DNA from: Acidovorax facilis
GTDB taxonomy: Bacteria; Pseudomonadota; Gammaproteobacteria; Burkholderiales; Burkholderiaceae_C
Direction of reading: 5' to 3'
Length of the DNA: 64,000 nucleotides
Assembly (NCBI RefSeq): GCF_023913775.1
Contig: NZ_JAMXAX010000001.1
Coordinates: 62,001 to 126,000 of the forward strand
Positions 46,994 through 56,625 of the stretch are shown piece by piece (position 1 is the stretch's first letter; the number at the start of each line of letters is the position of its first letter). Below the pieces are notes generated by a model. The model worked only from the letters and a program-made list of their open reading frames with translations, ran no database searches and was not told where the DNA came from. Made by a program: the position numbers and the translations under genes.

Positions 46994-48736
46994 ATGAAAG
47001 CCTCCCAATTCTTTATTTCCACCCTCAAGGAAGCTCCGGCGGATGCCGAAGTGGTCAGCCACAAACTCATGACGCGGGCGGGGCTGATCAAGAAGCTGGG
47101 CGCTGGCATCTATAACTACATGCCCATGGGGCTGCGGGTGATCCGCAAGGTGGAAGCCATCGTGCGCGAGGAAATGAACCGTGCAGGCGCCGTGGAACTG
47201 ACCATGCCCGTAGTCCAGCCTGCTGAGCTGTGGCATGAAACGGGCCGTTTCGACAAGATGGGCCCTGAACTGTTGCGCATTCAGGACCGTCACGGCCGCG
47301 ACTTCGTGGTGCAGCCCACCAGCGAAGAAGTGATCACTGACATCGCGCGCCAGGAACTCAAGAGCTACAAGCAGCTGCCCAAGAACTTCTACCAGATCCA
47401 GACCAAGTTTCGCGACGAGCGCCGTCCGCGCTTCGGCCTGATGCGCGGACGCGAGTTCATCATGAAGGATGCTTACAGCTTCGACCGCGACCAAGCCTCG
47501 GCCAAGGCCAGCTACCAAATCATGGCGCAGGCTTACCGCCGCATTTTTGACCGCTTTGGCCTGACCTACCGCGCCGTGGCGGCCGACAGTGGTGCCATCG
47601 GTGGCGACCTCTCCGAAGAGTTCCAGGTGATCGCTGCCACAGGCGAAGACGCCATCGTCTACTGCCCACAGAGCGACTACGCCGCCAACATGGAAAAAGC
47701 CGAAGCGCTGGCCCCTGCCGGCCCACGCGGTGCAGCCACTCAGGCGTTGACCAAAACGGCCACGCCTGGCAAGAGCACTTGCGCCGATGTGGCAGAACTG
47801 CTGGGAGTGCCTCTGAACACTACGGTCAAGTCGCTCGTGCTGGCCACAGACGAAACCAGCGAAGCCGGCGAAATTGTCAAGACCCAGGTCTGGCTGCTGC
47901 TGCTGCGCGGCGACCACGACATGAACGAGATCAAGGTGGGTAAGGTGCCGGGGCTGGCGGGTTTCCGTTTTGCCACGGTGGGCGAAATCGAAGACCATTT
48001 CGGCTGCAAGCCCGGTTACCTGGGCCCCATCGGCCTGAAGAAGCCTTTGAAGATCGTGGCCGACCGCGAAGTCGCCCTGATGGCTGACTGGATCTGCGGC
48101 GCCAATGAGGTGGACTTCCACATCACCGGCGTGAACTGGGGCCGCGACCTGCCGGAGCCCGACGCCGTGGCCGACCTGCGCAATGTGGTGGCGGGCGACC
48201 GCTCGCCCGACGGCAAGGGTGAGCTGGCGATTGAGCGCGGTATTGAAGTGGGTCATGTGTTCTACCTGGGCACCAAATACAGCAAGGACATGAACGCCAC
48301 CTTCCTTGGTGACGACGGCAGGCCCGCATTTTTTGAAATGGGCTGCTACGGCATTGGCGTCACGCGCTTGCCCGCTGCGGCCATCGAGCAAAACCACGAC
48401 GAGCGCGGCATCATCTGGCCCGACGCGATTGCCCCCTTCACCGTGGTGGTCTGCCCCGTGGGCATGGACCGCAGCGAAGCCGTCAAGGCCACGGCCGAGC
48501 AGCTCTATGCCGACCTGCTGGCTGCGGGCGTCGACGTGATCCTGGACGACCGGGGTGAGCGCCCCGGTGCCATGTTTGCCGACTGGGAACTGATCGGTGT
48601 GCCCCACCGCGTGACCATTGGCGACAAGAGCCTCAAAGACGGCGTGGTCGAGTACCAGCACCGCCGCGACCCTGCGGCCACCAAGGTGGCGGTGGCAGAC
48701 ATCCTGGCCCACGTGAAGGGCCGCATGGCGGTATGA
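46994..48736 (+). CDS. proS: Prolyl-tRNA synthetase
   Basis: Class II synthetase, bacterial type, 580 residues. Motif 1 and 2 regions are [20 protein letters not shown] and [20 protein letters not shown]; the editing (INS) domain sits at about 220-400 and contains [17 protein letters not shown]; motif 3 is [18 protein letters not shown]. The anticodon-binding domain ends the protein. It overlaps the next gene by 4 bp. Confidence 0.98.
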   Translation: MKASQFFISTLKEAPADAEVVSHKLMTRAGLIKKLGAGIYNYMPMGLRVIRKVEAIVREEMNRAGAVELTMPVVQPAELWHETGRFDKMGPELLRIQDRHGRDFVVQPTSEEVITDIARQELKSYKQLPKNFYQIQTKFRDERRPRFGLMRGREFIMKDAYSFDRDQASAKASYQIMAQAYRRIFDRFGLTYRAVAADSGAIGGDLSEEFQVIAATGEDAIVYCPQSDYAANMEKAEALAPAGPRGAATQALTKTATPGKSTCADVAELLGVPLNTTVKSLVLATDETSEAGEIVKTQVWLLLLRGDHDMNEIKVGKVPGLAGFRFATVGEIEDHFGCKPGYLGPIGLKKPLKIVADREVALMADWICGANEVDFHITGVNWGRDLPEPDAVADLRNVVAGDRSPDGKGELAIERGIEVGHVFYLGTKYSKDMNATFLGDDGRPAFFEMGCYGIGVTRLPAAAIEQNHDERGIIWPDAIAPFTVVVCPVGMDRSEAVKATAEQLYADLLAAGVDVILDDRGERPGAMFADWELIGVPHRVTIGDKSLKDGVVEYQHRRDPAATKVAVADILAHVKGRMAV

Positions 48737-49434
48737 ACGCGGCGCGGCTGGTTTCTGCAGTGGGCAGGGCTCCCGATGATGGGGGCTGTGTATCCCGGCG
48801 CGTCTGCCTGACGGCGCTGTCGGCTCTGTCTGCACCTGCGGCTTGGCTGGCGGCGCCCTCGCTGGCCTATGCGGGCGGGCAGCTGGAAGAGCCCCTGATG
48901 GACTCTGTGCGCACCGCCCTCAGTTCGGCCATTGCCAACCAGGCACCGCCAGAGCCCCATTTTTTCACCACCGAAGCCCGCATTCACTACGTGCGCTGGC
49001 TCGCCGCCATGAGCGACCGCCTGCGCCGCCGCAAGCCCGAATGGGAGGTCCGCCGCGACTTCCTGCAGACCGCCTGGTACGAATCCAAGCGTGCCGGGCT
49101 GGATGTGTCCCTGGTGCTGGGCCTGATCCAGGTGGAGAGTGCGTTCCGCAAATACGCGGTGTCCAGCGTGGGCGCACGTGGTTACATGCAGGTCATGCCC
49201 TTCTGGACACGGGTGATTGGGGATGGTGACCCCGGCAAGCTGTTTCACATGCAGACCAATCTGCGCTTTGGTTGTGTGATCTTGCGGCACTACATCGACC
49301 GGGAGCGGGGCGACCTGTTCATGGCTCTGGGGCGCTATAACGGCAGCCGCGGGCGTTCGCCGTACCCGGACGCCGTGTTTCGCGCACAGCGCAACTGGTT
49401 GTTCGCCGAGGGTTCACAGCTGCCCGCTGCCTAA
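48733..49434 (+). CDS. Lytic transglycosylase (Slt-type)
   Basis: Predicted peptidoglycan-cleaving enzyme, 233 residues. The N-terminus has a signal-like stretch ([20 protein letters not shown]). The catalytic glutamate is in [20 protein letters not shown], followed by [10 protein letters not shown] and, near the end, [19 protein letters not shown]. The start overlaps the proS stop. A family A element follows. Confidence 0.92.
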   Translation: MNAARLVSAVGRAPDDGGCVSRRVCLTALSALSAPAAWLAAPSLAYAGGQLEEPLMDSVRTALSSAIANQAPPEPHFFTTEARIHYVRWLAAMSDRLRRRKPEWEVRRDFLQTAWYESKRAGLDVSLVLGLIQVESAFRKYAVSSVGARGYMQVMPFWTRVIGDGDPGKLFHMQTNLRFGCVILRHYIDRERGDLFMALGRYNGSRGRSPYPDAVFRAQRNWLFAEGSQLPAA

Positions 49435-49435
49435 T

Positions 49436-49515
49436 TTGCTATTTTTTATATAGCTGCTTGCGCTTATCCATCAATCGCTAAAGGCCAATTGGGCTGATAT
49501 TTCTGAAATTCTGCA
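49436..49515 (+). repeat. Family A intergenic element, copy 10
   Basis: Left hairpin TGCTATTTTTTATATAGC, core TGCGCTT (49459-49465), ATCCATC, AATCGCT (49473-49479), AAAGGCCAATTGGGC, tail ending TTTCTGAAATTCTG. It fills much of the gap to the convergent CorC-type gene. Confidence 0.87.
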
Positions 49516-49570
49516 TGCGGCAAAAGCCGTCACCTCCCGCCAAGCCGCTGGAGCCCATTCGCCCGCAGGC

Positions 49571-50929
49571 CTAGGTCGAAGTCGGCGTGGCGATGTCTGC
49601 TGGGGTGGCCTGGATGGTCTGGCCGGAGCCTGCTGACTGTGCGGTACCGAGGCGGGACACCATGACCTGGTCGATGCGGTAGCTGTCCACGTCCAGCACC
49701 TCGAACTTGTAGCCACCCCAGCTCACGCTGTCCGTCCGGCGCGGAACGCGCCGCAGCATCACCATCAGGAACCCGGCCAGGGTTTCGTAGTCGCCCGCGT
49801 GGGGCAGCTCGTCCAGCGACAGTGCGCGCAGCACGTCCTCGACCGGTGTGACGCCGTCGATGAGCCACGAGTTTTCATCGCGCCGCACAATCTGCTCTTC
49901 ATCCGCCGGGCCGACCAGGTCGCCCATCACGGTGCTCATCACGTCGTTCAGCGTGACCACGCCCACCACCAGGCTGTATTCGTTGACGATGACGGCAAAG
50001 TCTTCGTGCACCTGGCGGAACTGTTCCAGCACCTCCGACAGCGTGAGCCGGTCTGGGACGATCAGCACCTTGCGCACCAGACTGTCATCGGCCAGCGAAA
50101 TGGGCTGGTTGTTCAGCACGCGCTGGAACAGGTCCTTGGCATCCACATAGCCCACCACATGGTCGATGTCCCCCTCGCACACGGGGTAGGTTGAGAAAGG
50201 CTCGGCCGCAATGCGCAGGCGGATCACGGAGTCCGGCTCGTCGCGCAAGAAGAAGGCCACACGGTCGCGGGGGGACATGGCGCTGGACACCATGCGCGTG
50301 TCCAGCTTGAACACATTCGTGATGACCTGCTGCTCGCGGGCGGCCAGCACGCCGGCACGCGCACCCGCTTCCATCATCGCCAGGATGTCGTCCGAGGTTA
50401 TGCGGTCGTCCCGCAGCGACGACATACCCAGCACCCGGAACAGCGCATCCGCCCCCCGGCTGTAGAACCACACCACAGGGCGCAGCAGCGCCATGCACCA
50501 GGCCATGGGCTGTGCCAGCCGCACCACCAGCCGCTCGGGCTCGGCCATGCCCAGGCGCTTGGGGAACAGGTCGGCAAACAGGATGAAAAGGGAGGTGATG
50601 ACCAGGAACGAGGCAAGAAAGCCCGCCTTCTGCGCGGCTGATTCCGACAGCCACAGGCCGAACAGCGTGGTGAAGTGGGGGCTCAGCGCACCTTCGCCCA
50701 CGATACCGCCCAGGATGGCCACGGCGTTCTGCCCCACCTGCACCACGGTGAAGTAGTCGCCCGGCTGCTCCTGCATGCGCAGCACCTGGTCCGCCCTGGC
50801 ATCCCCTTCGTCGGCCATCTGCCGCAGGCGCAGGCGGCGCGCTGCGGCGAGCGAGATCTCGGCCATGGAGAAGAAGGCGCTGGCTGCAATCAGCAGTCCG
50901 ATGACAAAGAGGCTTTGGGAGAGGGTCAT
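49571..50929 (-). CDS. CNNM/CorC-type membrane protein with CBS domains
   Basis: Hemolysin-C/CorB-like protein, 452 residues from ATG 50929 (MTLSQSLFVIGLLIAASAFF). The DUF21 membrane domain covers about 1-190, then two CBS domains (about 205-330; RMVSSAMSPRDRVAFFLRDE and KVLIVPDRLTLSEVLEQF) and a CorC_HlyC domain (SWLIDGVTPVEDVLRALSLD). Relatives act in magnesium or cobalt efflux. The name hemolysin in such entries is historical. Confidence 0.92.
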   Translation of the reverse strand: MTLSQSLFVIGLLIAASAFFSMAEISLAAARRLRLRQMADEGDARADQVLRMQEQPGDYFTVVQVGQNAVAILGGIVGEGALSPHFTTLFGLWLSESAAQKAGFLASFLVITSLFILFADLFPKRLGMAEPERLVVRLAQPMAWCMALLRPVVWFYSRGADALFRVLGMSSLRDDRITSDDILAMMEAGARAGVLAAREQQVITNVFKLDTRMVSSAMSPRDRVAFFLRDEPDSVIRLRIAAEPFSTYPVCEGDIDHVVGYVDAKDLFQRVLNNQPISLADDSLVRKVLIVPDRLTLSEVLEQFRQVHEDFAVIVNEYSLVVGVVTLNDVMSTVMGDLVGPADEEQIVRRDENSWLIDGVTPVEDVLRALSLDELPHAGDYETLAGFLMVMLRRVPRRTDSVSWGGYKFEVLDVDSYRIDQVMVSRLGTAQSAGSGQTIQATPADIATPTST

Positions 50930-51102
50930 GAATGGCGACGGAGCGTGGCGCTGCGGCACACCGGATGACTGAGTGTATCTGGGCGTTCCGCAGGCACCTA
51001 CCCCAGGTGTGCACACACCGGGGGGGGGCTGGTGGGCCTTCGGGGTTGGGGCCCCGAAGGCCAGTCCTGCGGGCGAGCGCAGGACTGGCGGCGGGGGCCT
51101 TG

Positions 51103-52110
51103 TTATTGCACGAAACCGATGCGGCTGCGCCCTGACGCCGCCTTGGGCAGATCAGCAATCTCCACGGTGGACCGGCGGTCCAGCCGCGCATTGCCAAAGC
51201 CCGTCATCAGCGCACGCCGCATCTCACGGGGGGGCATCTGTGCCAGGTGGTCCAGCACGTCGTCCGTCGGCTCCGGATCCAGCAGGCGGCCCCAGTCGTG
51301 CCCTGCGCGGATGCCCTGGTACAGGTTGCGGGCAATGGTGCGCGCCTGCTCCAGCGTGGGCGCCTCCACCTCGAACACGTTCATGCGGTTCAGGATGGGG
51401 TCGGGGATGCCGCGCGTGTCGTTGGCGGTGGTGATCCAGATCACCTGGCTGGCGTCGATGGCCACCTCCGCAAACTCGTCGGTAAAGCTCTGGGCCGTGT
51501 CGTACTCCAGCAAGCTGTACAGCGCACCCAGCGGGTCGTACTGCGCATCGCTGCTGGCCTTGTCGATCTCGTCCACCACGATGACCGGATTGGCGTATTC
51601 GCCCTCCACCAGCGCCTCGAACACCTTGCCCGGGCGCGCGCCCTTCCACTGCGCCGACGAGCCCGACAGCAGCCAGCCTGCGGTCATGGAGCTCATGGGC
51701 AAGAGGTTCATGCCCGTGCCCAGCAGCTCGGCCAGGTGGCGCGCAAAGTGGGTCTTGCCGATGCCGGGCGGGCCCAGCAGCAGCATGGGCGTGACCTCCA
51801 GGCCATCGCTGCTGTCCTGCGCCAGCGCCACGTGGCGCTTGACGTCGTCCAGCACCTCGGTGAAGTTGGGCAACTGCTCATAGAGGCTGGCCATGTCGGG
51901 GATGCCCGAGGGCTTGACCTGAAAGCGCTCCGGACCACGTTCCAGCATGCGTTCGTACACGGTGCGCAGGGTTTCGTATTCGCGCTGGTTGCCCGACTCC
52001 TGCAACCGTGCGAGCTTGCGCTCGACGTCGCCGGGGTGGAACACATTGCGCATCTGGGCCACCGGCAAGCGCAGGGCGGGTGGCTGGGGAACAAGGCTAT
52101 GGCTGGTCAT
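51103..52110 (-). CDS. Lon-like AAA ATPase without protease domain
   Basis: A 335-residue AAA+ protein. Walker A is MLLLGPPGIGKTHFARHLAE, Walker B is VIVVDEIDKASSDAQYDPLG, sensor-1 is VIWITTANDTRGIPDPILNR. The AAA part resembles Lon strongly (YDPLGALYSLLEYD), but there is no N-terminal Lon domain and no C-terminal serine-lysine protease domain. The N-terminal 80 residues are helical and charged. Function unknown; it may be a chaperone-like ATPase. Confidence 0.85.
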   Translation of the reverse strand: MTSHSLVPQPPALRLPVAQMRNVFHPGDVERKLARLQESGNQREYETLRTVYERMLERGPERFQVKPSGIPDMASLYEQLPNFTEVLDDVKRHVALAQDSSDGLEVTPMLLLGPPGIGKTHFARHLAELLGTGMNLLPMSSMTAGWLLSGSSAQWKGARPGKVFEALVEGEYANPVIVVDEIDKASSDAQYDPLGALYSLLEYDTAQSFTDEFAEVAIDASQVIWITTANDTRGIPDPILNRMNVFEVEAPTLEQARTIARNLYQGIRAGHDWGRLLDPEPTDDVLDHLAQMPPREMRRALMTGFGNARLDRRSTVEIADLPKAASGRSRIGFVQ

Positions 52111-52208
52111 TGCATGCTCCTGTGATGGTTACGTCACGCAACCATTCAAGCACACAACATGCCCGCTTCAGCACCGGAAAAGCCCCTGATTGGTGCCACT
52201 GTTGCGGG

Positions 52209-52237
52209 CAAACAAAAAGGCCGCCCGAAGGCGGCCT
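52209..52237 (-). terminator. Rho-independent terminator of grxD
   Basis: On the reverse strand AGGCCGCC (52237-52230), loop TTCG, GGCGGCCT (52225-52218), then TTTTTGTTT. This is a textbook terminator 29 bp after the grxD stop. Confidence 0.9.
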
Positions 52238-52265
52238 GGTTTGCACGGGGTAGTGGCCGCGTCGA

Positions 52266-52589
52266 TCAGCCTTCGGTGCCCAGCACCTGCTTGAGTTCGC
52301 CCGACTCGTACATCTCCATCATGATGTCCGAGCCACCGATGAACTCGCCCTTCACATACAGCTGCGGGATCGTGGGCCAGTTGCTGTATTCCTTGATGCC
52401 CTGGCGGATTTCGTCGTCTTCGAGCACGTTGACGGTGACCACGCTCTTGGGGTCCACGCCGCAGGCCTTGAGGATCTGGATGGCACGGCCGGAGAAACCA
52501 CACATGGGGAAGCTGGCGTTGCCCTTCATGAACAGCAGGATGTCGCTGGATTTGACGAGGGTGTCGATGCGTTGTTGGGTGTCGCTCAT
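52266..52589 (-). CDS. grxD: Monothiol glutaredoxin (Grx4 type)
   Basis: CGFS-type glutaredoxin, 107 residues, active site ASFPMCGFSGRAIQILKACG. It binds a [2Fe-2S] cluster and works with BolA proteins in iron-sulfur trafficking; a BolA/IbaG gene is at 4704. The end has FIGGSDIMMEMYESGELKQV, the glutathione-binding signature. It is the downstream neighbour of prmC on the same strand. Confidence 0.97.
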   Translation of the reverse strand: MSDTQQRIDTLVKSSDILLFMKGNASFPMCGFSGRAIQILKACGVDPKSVVTVNVLEDDEIRQGIKEYSNWPTIPQLYVKGEFIGGSDIMMEMYESGELKQVLGTEG

Positions 52590-52650
52590 GGGAATACTCC
52601 TTGAAAGGGGCTGGCGGGCGTGAGGTTTTGAAAGCCCGCAATGGGGTGGA

Positions 52651-53502
52651 TTATTTCACTGTCTGCGCCAGCGCCCACTGCCCGCCCGTGCAACGCGCAA
52701 TGCCCGCGAGGTCATTGCGGCTTTGTACCAGGGCAAAACCCTGGGTGGCGAGCAGGGCCTGCACGGCTTCGGCCTGGTCGTAGCCATGCTCCAGCAGCAG
52801 CCAGCCGCCCGGCTGCAGGTGCGCGGGCGCCTGGGCGACGATGGTGCGGATGTCTTCGAGGCCGTCTGCGCCGCTGGCCAGGGCCTGCAGGGGTTCGTGC
52901 GTCAGCGCGGCCAGGTGGGGGTCGGTACTGGCGATGTAGGGGGGGTTGGAGATGATCGCGTCAAAAAAACCATCCACGCCTTGCAGCCAATCACTGCGCT
53001 GAAACCGCGCCGGCAAACCCAGCCGCTGTGCATTGGCCTGGGCCACGGCCAATGCATCGGCACTCGCGTCCACCCCCAGTACCCTGGCGTCAGCGCGCTG
53101 GCTTTGCAACGCCAGTGCAATCGCGCCGCTGCCGGTGCCCAGGTCCACCACGCGCGGCGATGTCAGCGGGGCGATCACTTCCAGGGCCCAGTCCACCAGG
53201 GTTTCGGTGTCGGGGCGTGGGTCCAGCACGCGGGCGTCCACCTGCAGCGGCAGGCCGTAGAACTCCTTGCGTCCGGTGAGGTAGGCCACTGGCTCGCCCG
53301 CCAAGCGGCGCTGGCACAGGGCGATGAACTGGGCATGTGCTGCCTCTTCCATCGCATCCGTGTCGTGCGCCAGCAGCCAGGCGCGGCCCGCGTCGTGGCG
53401 CGCCAGGGTGTGCAGCAGCAGCAGTTGCGCGTCGATGCGCGCCAGTCCCAGGGTGTGGGCTTGGTTCAGGGCCTGGGCGAGGGTGGGGGATGTGTTGGTC
53501 AC
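52651..53502 (-). CDS. prmC: PrmC, release factor glutamine methyltransferase
   Basis: Methylates the GGQ glutamine of release factors. I start at GTG 53502 (VTNTSPTLAQALNQAHTLGL), giving 283 residues; the frame opens earlier but inside prfA. Motifs are VVDLGTGSGAIALALQSQRA (SAM binding) and IISNPPYIASTDPHL (NPPY catalytic). The GTG sits at the edge of a family A element that fills the prfA-prmC gap. It modifies the product of prfA just upstream. Confidence 0.95.
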   Translation of the reverse strand: MTNTSPTLAQALNQAHTLGLARIDAQLLLLHTLARHDAGRAWLLAHDTDAMEEAAHAQFIALCQRRLAGEPVAYLTGRKEFYGLPLQVDARVLDPRPDTETLVDWALEVIAPLTSPRVVDLGTGSGAIALALQSQRADARVLGVDASADALAVAQANAQRLGLPARFQRSDWLQGVDGFFDAIISNPPYIASTDPHLAALTHEPLQALASGADGLEDIRTIVAQAPAHLQPGGWLLLEHGYDQAEAVQALLATQGFALVQSRNDLAGIARCTGGQWALAQTVK

Positions 53503-53575
53503 TATTGATTTAATAGCGGCTAGCGCATGACAGATAAGCGCTAGAGGCCAATATTGTTCAAATTCTGAATATGGT
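53503..53575 (+). repeat. Family A intergenic element, copy 11 (prfA-prmC)
   Basis: CTATTGATTTAATAGC left hairpin, core AGCGCAT (53522-53528), GACAGAT, AAGCGCT (53536-53542), AGAGGCCAATATTGTTC and an AT-rich tail. It fills the 73-bp gap from the prmC start to the prfA stop almost exactly, opposite in direction to transcription. Confidence 0.87.
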
Positions 53576-54664
53576 TCAGCTTGCGGTACCCATCTCCAGC
53601 TCTTCGAGCTGCTCGGCCTCGCGGGCGTGGGCCAGGGCCTGCAGCACATCGCCCAGGTCGCCTTCCATCACCTGCAGCAGCTTGTACAGCGTGAGGTTGA
53701 TGCGGTGGTCGGTGAGGCGCCCTTGCGGGAAGTTGTAGGTGCGGATGCGGTCGCTGCGGTCGCCGCTGCCGATCAGGCCCTTGCGCAGCGCGGCCTCCTT
53801 GGCGGCGCGCTCGCTGCGCTCCTTCTCCTGGATGCGCGCCTGCAGCACTTGCAGCGCCTTGGCCTTGTTGCTGTGCTGACTGCGACCGTCTTGGCATTCG
53901 GCCACGATGCCGGTGGGCAAGTGCACCACGCGCACGGCCGAATCGGTCTTGTTGATGTGCTGGCCGCCAGCGCCGCTGGCGCGGAAGGTGTCGATGCGCA
54001 GGTCCGCCGGGTTGAGCTTGATGGCCTCGTGCTCGTCGGGCTCGGGCATCACGGCCACGGTGCAGGCGCTGGTGTGGATGCGGCCTTGCGTTTCGGTGGC
54101 GGGCACGCGTTGCACGCGGTGGCCGCCCGACTCAAACTTCAGATGGCCGTAAACGTGGTCCCCCTCGATGCGCAGCACGATTTCCTTGTAGCCACCCAGC
54201 TCGGCTGCGTTCTCGCTGACGATCTCTACCTTCCAGCCCACGCGGTCGGCGTAGCGGGTGTACATGCGGGTGAGGTCGCCTGCGAACAGGGCGGATTCAT
54301 CGCCGCCCGTGCCGGCGCGGATTTCGACAAAGGCGTTGCGCGCGTCGTCGGGGTCTTTGGGCAGCAGCAGGCGCTGCAGTTCGTCTTCGAGCTGCAGCAG
54401 CTCGGCCTCAGCGCCGGTGATTTCCTCCTGCGCCATCTCGGCCATGTCGGGGTCGGCCAGCATCTCGCGCGCACCCGCCAGGTCGGCCTCGCGCTGCTGG
54501 TAGCGGGCGTAGCGGCCTGCGACCTGCGTGACCTCGGCGTGCTCGACGGAGATGCGGCGGTACTGCGCCATGTCGCTCATGATGTCTTCGCGCGAGAGCA
54601 GGAAGTCGAGTTCGCCCAGGCGCTGTGCGTAGCGCTCCAGTTGGCTGCGGAGAAAGGGTTTCAT
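53576..54664 (-). CDS. prfA: Peptide chain release factor 1
   Basis: Recognises UAA and UAG stop codons. It has 362 residues. The GGQ motif is in [20 protein letters not shown] and the codon-recognition region lies before it ([20 protein letters not shown]). Standard for the family. Order hemA-prfA-prmC-grxD on the reverse strand matches the hemA-prfA-prmC cluster of many Proteobacteria. Confidence 0.98.
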   Translation of the reverse strand: MKPFLRSQLERYAQRLGELDFLLSREDIMSDMAQYRRISVEHAEVTQVAGRYARYQQREADLAGAREMLADPDMAEMAQEEITGAEAELLQLEDELQRLLLPKDPDDARNAFVEIRAGTGGDESALFAGDLTRMYTRYADRVGWKVEIVSENAAELGGYKEIVLRIEGDHVYGHLKFESGGHRVQRVPATETQGRIHTSACTVAVMPEPDEHEAIKLNPADLRIDTFRASGAGGQHINKTDSAVRVVHLPTGIVAECQDGRSQHSNKAKALQVLQARIQEKERSERAAKEAALRKGLIGSGDRSDRIRTYNFPQGRLTDHRINLTLYKLLQVMEGDLGDVLQALAHAREAEQLEELEMGTAS

Positions 54665-54755
54665 GGAATTCTGGAAAAATGGTTTGCTACATATTTGGTA
54701 GCTGGTGGCGCTTGTGTATCAAGCGCTAGGGGCCGATTTTGATGAAAACCGGGGC
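54665..54755 (+). repeat. Family A intergenic element, copy 12 (hemA-prfA)
   Basis: Left part GGAAAAATGGTTTGCTAC with GCTACATATTTGGTAGC hairpin, core TGGCGCT (54706-54712), TGTGTATC, AAGCGCT (54721-54727), AGGGGCCGATTTTGATG. It lies between the prfA start and the hemA stop. Confidence 0.86.
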
Positions 54756-54778
54756 GGCTGCGGAGCGGGCGAGCGCCG

Positions 54779-56098
54779 CTACAGGCCGTTGTTGCTGGGC
54801 GTCTTGCTTTGCGAGCGCAGGAACAGGCGCGAGACGGTCTGTGCCGTCTGGGCGCGCATCTCGGCGTCGCCCGCCCGCAGCTCGGCCAAGGTGCCGTGCA
54901 GCATCTTCTGCGTGAGGCCGCGTGAGAGGGCTTCGAGCACGGCGTCCACATCCTCGCCCTTGGCCAGCAGCTTCTTGGCGCGCGCGATTTCCAGCGCACG
55001 CCACTCGTCGGTCTGGGCGTTGAGCTGCTGAATCAGAGGTACCACACCACCGGCTTGGCCGACAGGGCTGCGCAGCTCCATCCAGTGCATGAAGCTCTGG
55101 ACGCCCGCGTCGATGATGGCCTCGGCCTGGGCCACGGCGGCCTGGCGGTTGGCCTGTGCGGTTTGCACCACGGTGGCCAGGTCGTCCACGGTGTAGAGGT
55201 ACACGTCGCCCAAGGCCTTGACCTCGGGCTCGATGTCGCGCGGCACGGCCAGATCGACCATGAACATGGGGCGGTGGCGGCGCTTCTTGAGGGCGCGCTC
55301 CACGGCACCCAGGCCGATGATGGGCAGGCTGCTGGCGGTGCAGCTGATGACGGCGTCAAACTCGTGCAGGCGCTCGGGCAGGTCGGCCAGGCGCATCACC
55401 TCGCCGCCAAAGCGGGTGGCGAGCTTTTCGCCGCGCTCCAGGGTGCGGTTGGCAATGGCGATGGCCTTGGGGTTCTTGGCGGCGAAGTGCGTGGCACACA
55501 GCTCGATCATCTCGCCCGCGCCGACGAACAAAATCTTGGTCTCGGAGATGTCTTCAAACAGCTGACCCGCCAGACGCACTGCGGCGGCGGCCATGCTGAT
55601 GCTGTGCGCACCAATCTCGGTGCTGCTGCGCACCTCTTTGGCCACGGCAAAGCTGCGCTGGAACAGCTGGTTGAGCGTGGTGCCCAGGGCGCCAGCGGTT
55701 TCGGCGGCGCGCACGGCGTCTTTCATCTGGCCGAGGATCTGGGCCTCGCCCAGCACCATCGAATCGAGCCCGCTGGCCACGCGGAAGGCGTGGCGTGCAA
55801 CGAGGCTGTCTTCGAGTGTGTAGGAGTGCGAGCGCAGCAGCGCGGGGCTGACGCCGCCGCTCTGGGCCAGCCAGCCCAGCGTATGGTCCATGGCTGCCTG
55901 CTCGCCCGCGCAGTAAATTTCGGTGCGGTTGCAGGTGGAGATGATGGCTGTTTCCACCCCGGGGTGGCGGCTGGTGGAGCCAAGCGACTGGCGCAAACCG
56001 TGCAACGTGGGGGCAATCTGGTCGAGCGCGAACGCGAACCGGCCACGCAGATCGAGCGGCGCGGTGGTGTGGTTGATGCCGAGGGCCCAGACTGCCAT
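54779..56098 (-). CDS. hemA: Glutamyl-tRNA reductase
   Basis: First step of tetrapyrrole synthesis by the C5 pathway: reduces Glu-tRNA to glutamate semialdehyde. It has 439 residues, starting [20 protein letters not shown]. The catalytic cysteine is in [20 protein letters not shown]. The NADPH domain has [20 protein letters not shown], and a C-terminal dimerisation helix bundle follows. First gene of hemA-prfA-prmC-grxD. Confidence 0.97.
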   Translation of the reverse strand: MAVWALGINHTTAPLDLRGRFAFALDQIAPTLHGLRQSLGSTSRHPGVETAIISTCNRTEIYCAGEQAAMDHTLGWLAQSGGVSPALLRSHSYTLEDSLVARHAFRVASGLDSMVLGEAQILGQMKDAVRAAETAGALGTTLNQLFQRSFAVAKEVRSSTEIGAHSISMAAAAVRLAGQLFEDISETKILFVGAGEMIELCATHFAAKNPKAIAIANRTLERGEKLATRFGGEVMRLADLPERLHEFDAVISCTASSLPIIGLGAVERALKKRRHRPMFMVDLAVPRDIEPEVKALGDVYLYTVDDLATVVQTAQANRQAAVAQAEAIIDAGVQSFMHWMELRSPVGQAGGVVPLIQQLNAQTDEWRALEIARAKKLLAKGEDVDAVLEALSRGLTQKMLHGTLAELRAGDAEMRAQTAQTVSRLFLRSQSKTPSNNGL

Positions 56099-56170
56099 AA
56101 GCTGCGATTATAAAATTGTTGGCCCGAACAGGCGGCCTTGCTTGTTCAAGCCTTGATTTGGGTCAATTCC

Positions 56171-56449
56171 ATGGGTCCACTGGACATCGCCAACCACCTT
56201 CTCAACTTTGTTGCACCCGCCGCCGCCATGGCGCTGGTGTTGGTGCTTTCGGGCCGTCTGGTGGGCTCCCGCAGTGCCTCGGCGATGTCGGTGTGGCTGC
56301 GCTGGGTGATTCTGTTTGCCGTGGGTGTGGCGGTGCTCGCAGCGGGGCTGGTGCTGTGGGGGCGTGACGGCAAGATGCTGACCTATGCCGCCCTGGTTGT
56401 GGCCTGCGCTACCTGCCAGTGGGTGCTGGTGCGGGGCTGGAAGGCTTGA
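56171..56449 (+). CDS. Small membrane protein, unknown
   Basis: A 92-residue protein, start MGPLDIANHLLNFVAPAAAM, with three hydrophobic segments (FVAPAAAMALVLVLSGRLVG, WLRWVILFAVGVAVLAAGLV, LTYAALVVACATCQWVLVRG). Divergent from hemA. No recognised domain or motif; a GGTCAATTCC leader gives only a weak ribosome site. Expression is likely but unproven. Confidence 0.65.
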   Translation: MGPLDIANHLLNFVAPAAAMALVLVLSGRLVGSRSASAMSVWLRWVILFAVGVAVLAAGLVLWGRDGKMLTYAALVVACATCQWVLVRGWKA

Positions 56450-56625
56450 AGCTTTCAGCAAGCCGTCACGTGTTTTGAGGGTTTGCGAGGGGTGGTTTTG
56501 GGGGCTCTGGCGCCCTTGTGTCTGATAGCCTTGGTGCCGCCCCTATGGCGTGCCATGTCATGGGTATTGGCGGTTTGACCCGCCGCTGACGAAGCCCCCT
56601 ACACCGACTGCTGGAGACATTCCCC

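Noticed and set aside
46946-48835. A 629-codon open frame opposite proS
   Set aside because: It is an antisense shadow of proS with a composition full of His, Gly and Val and no known motif.
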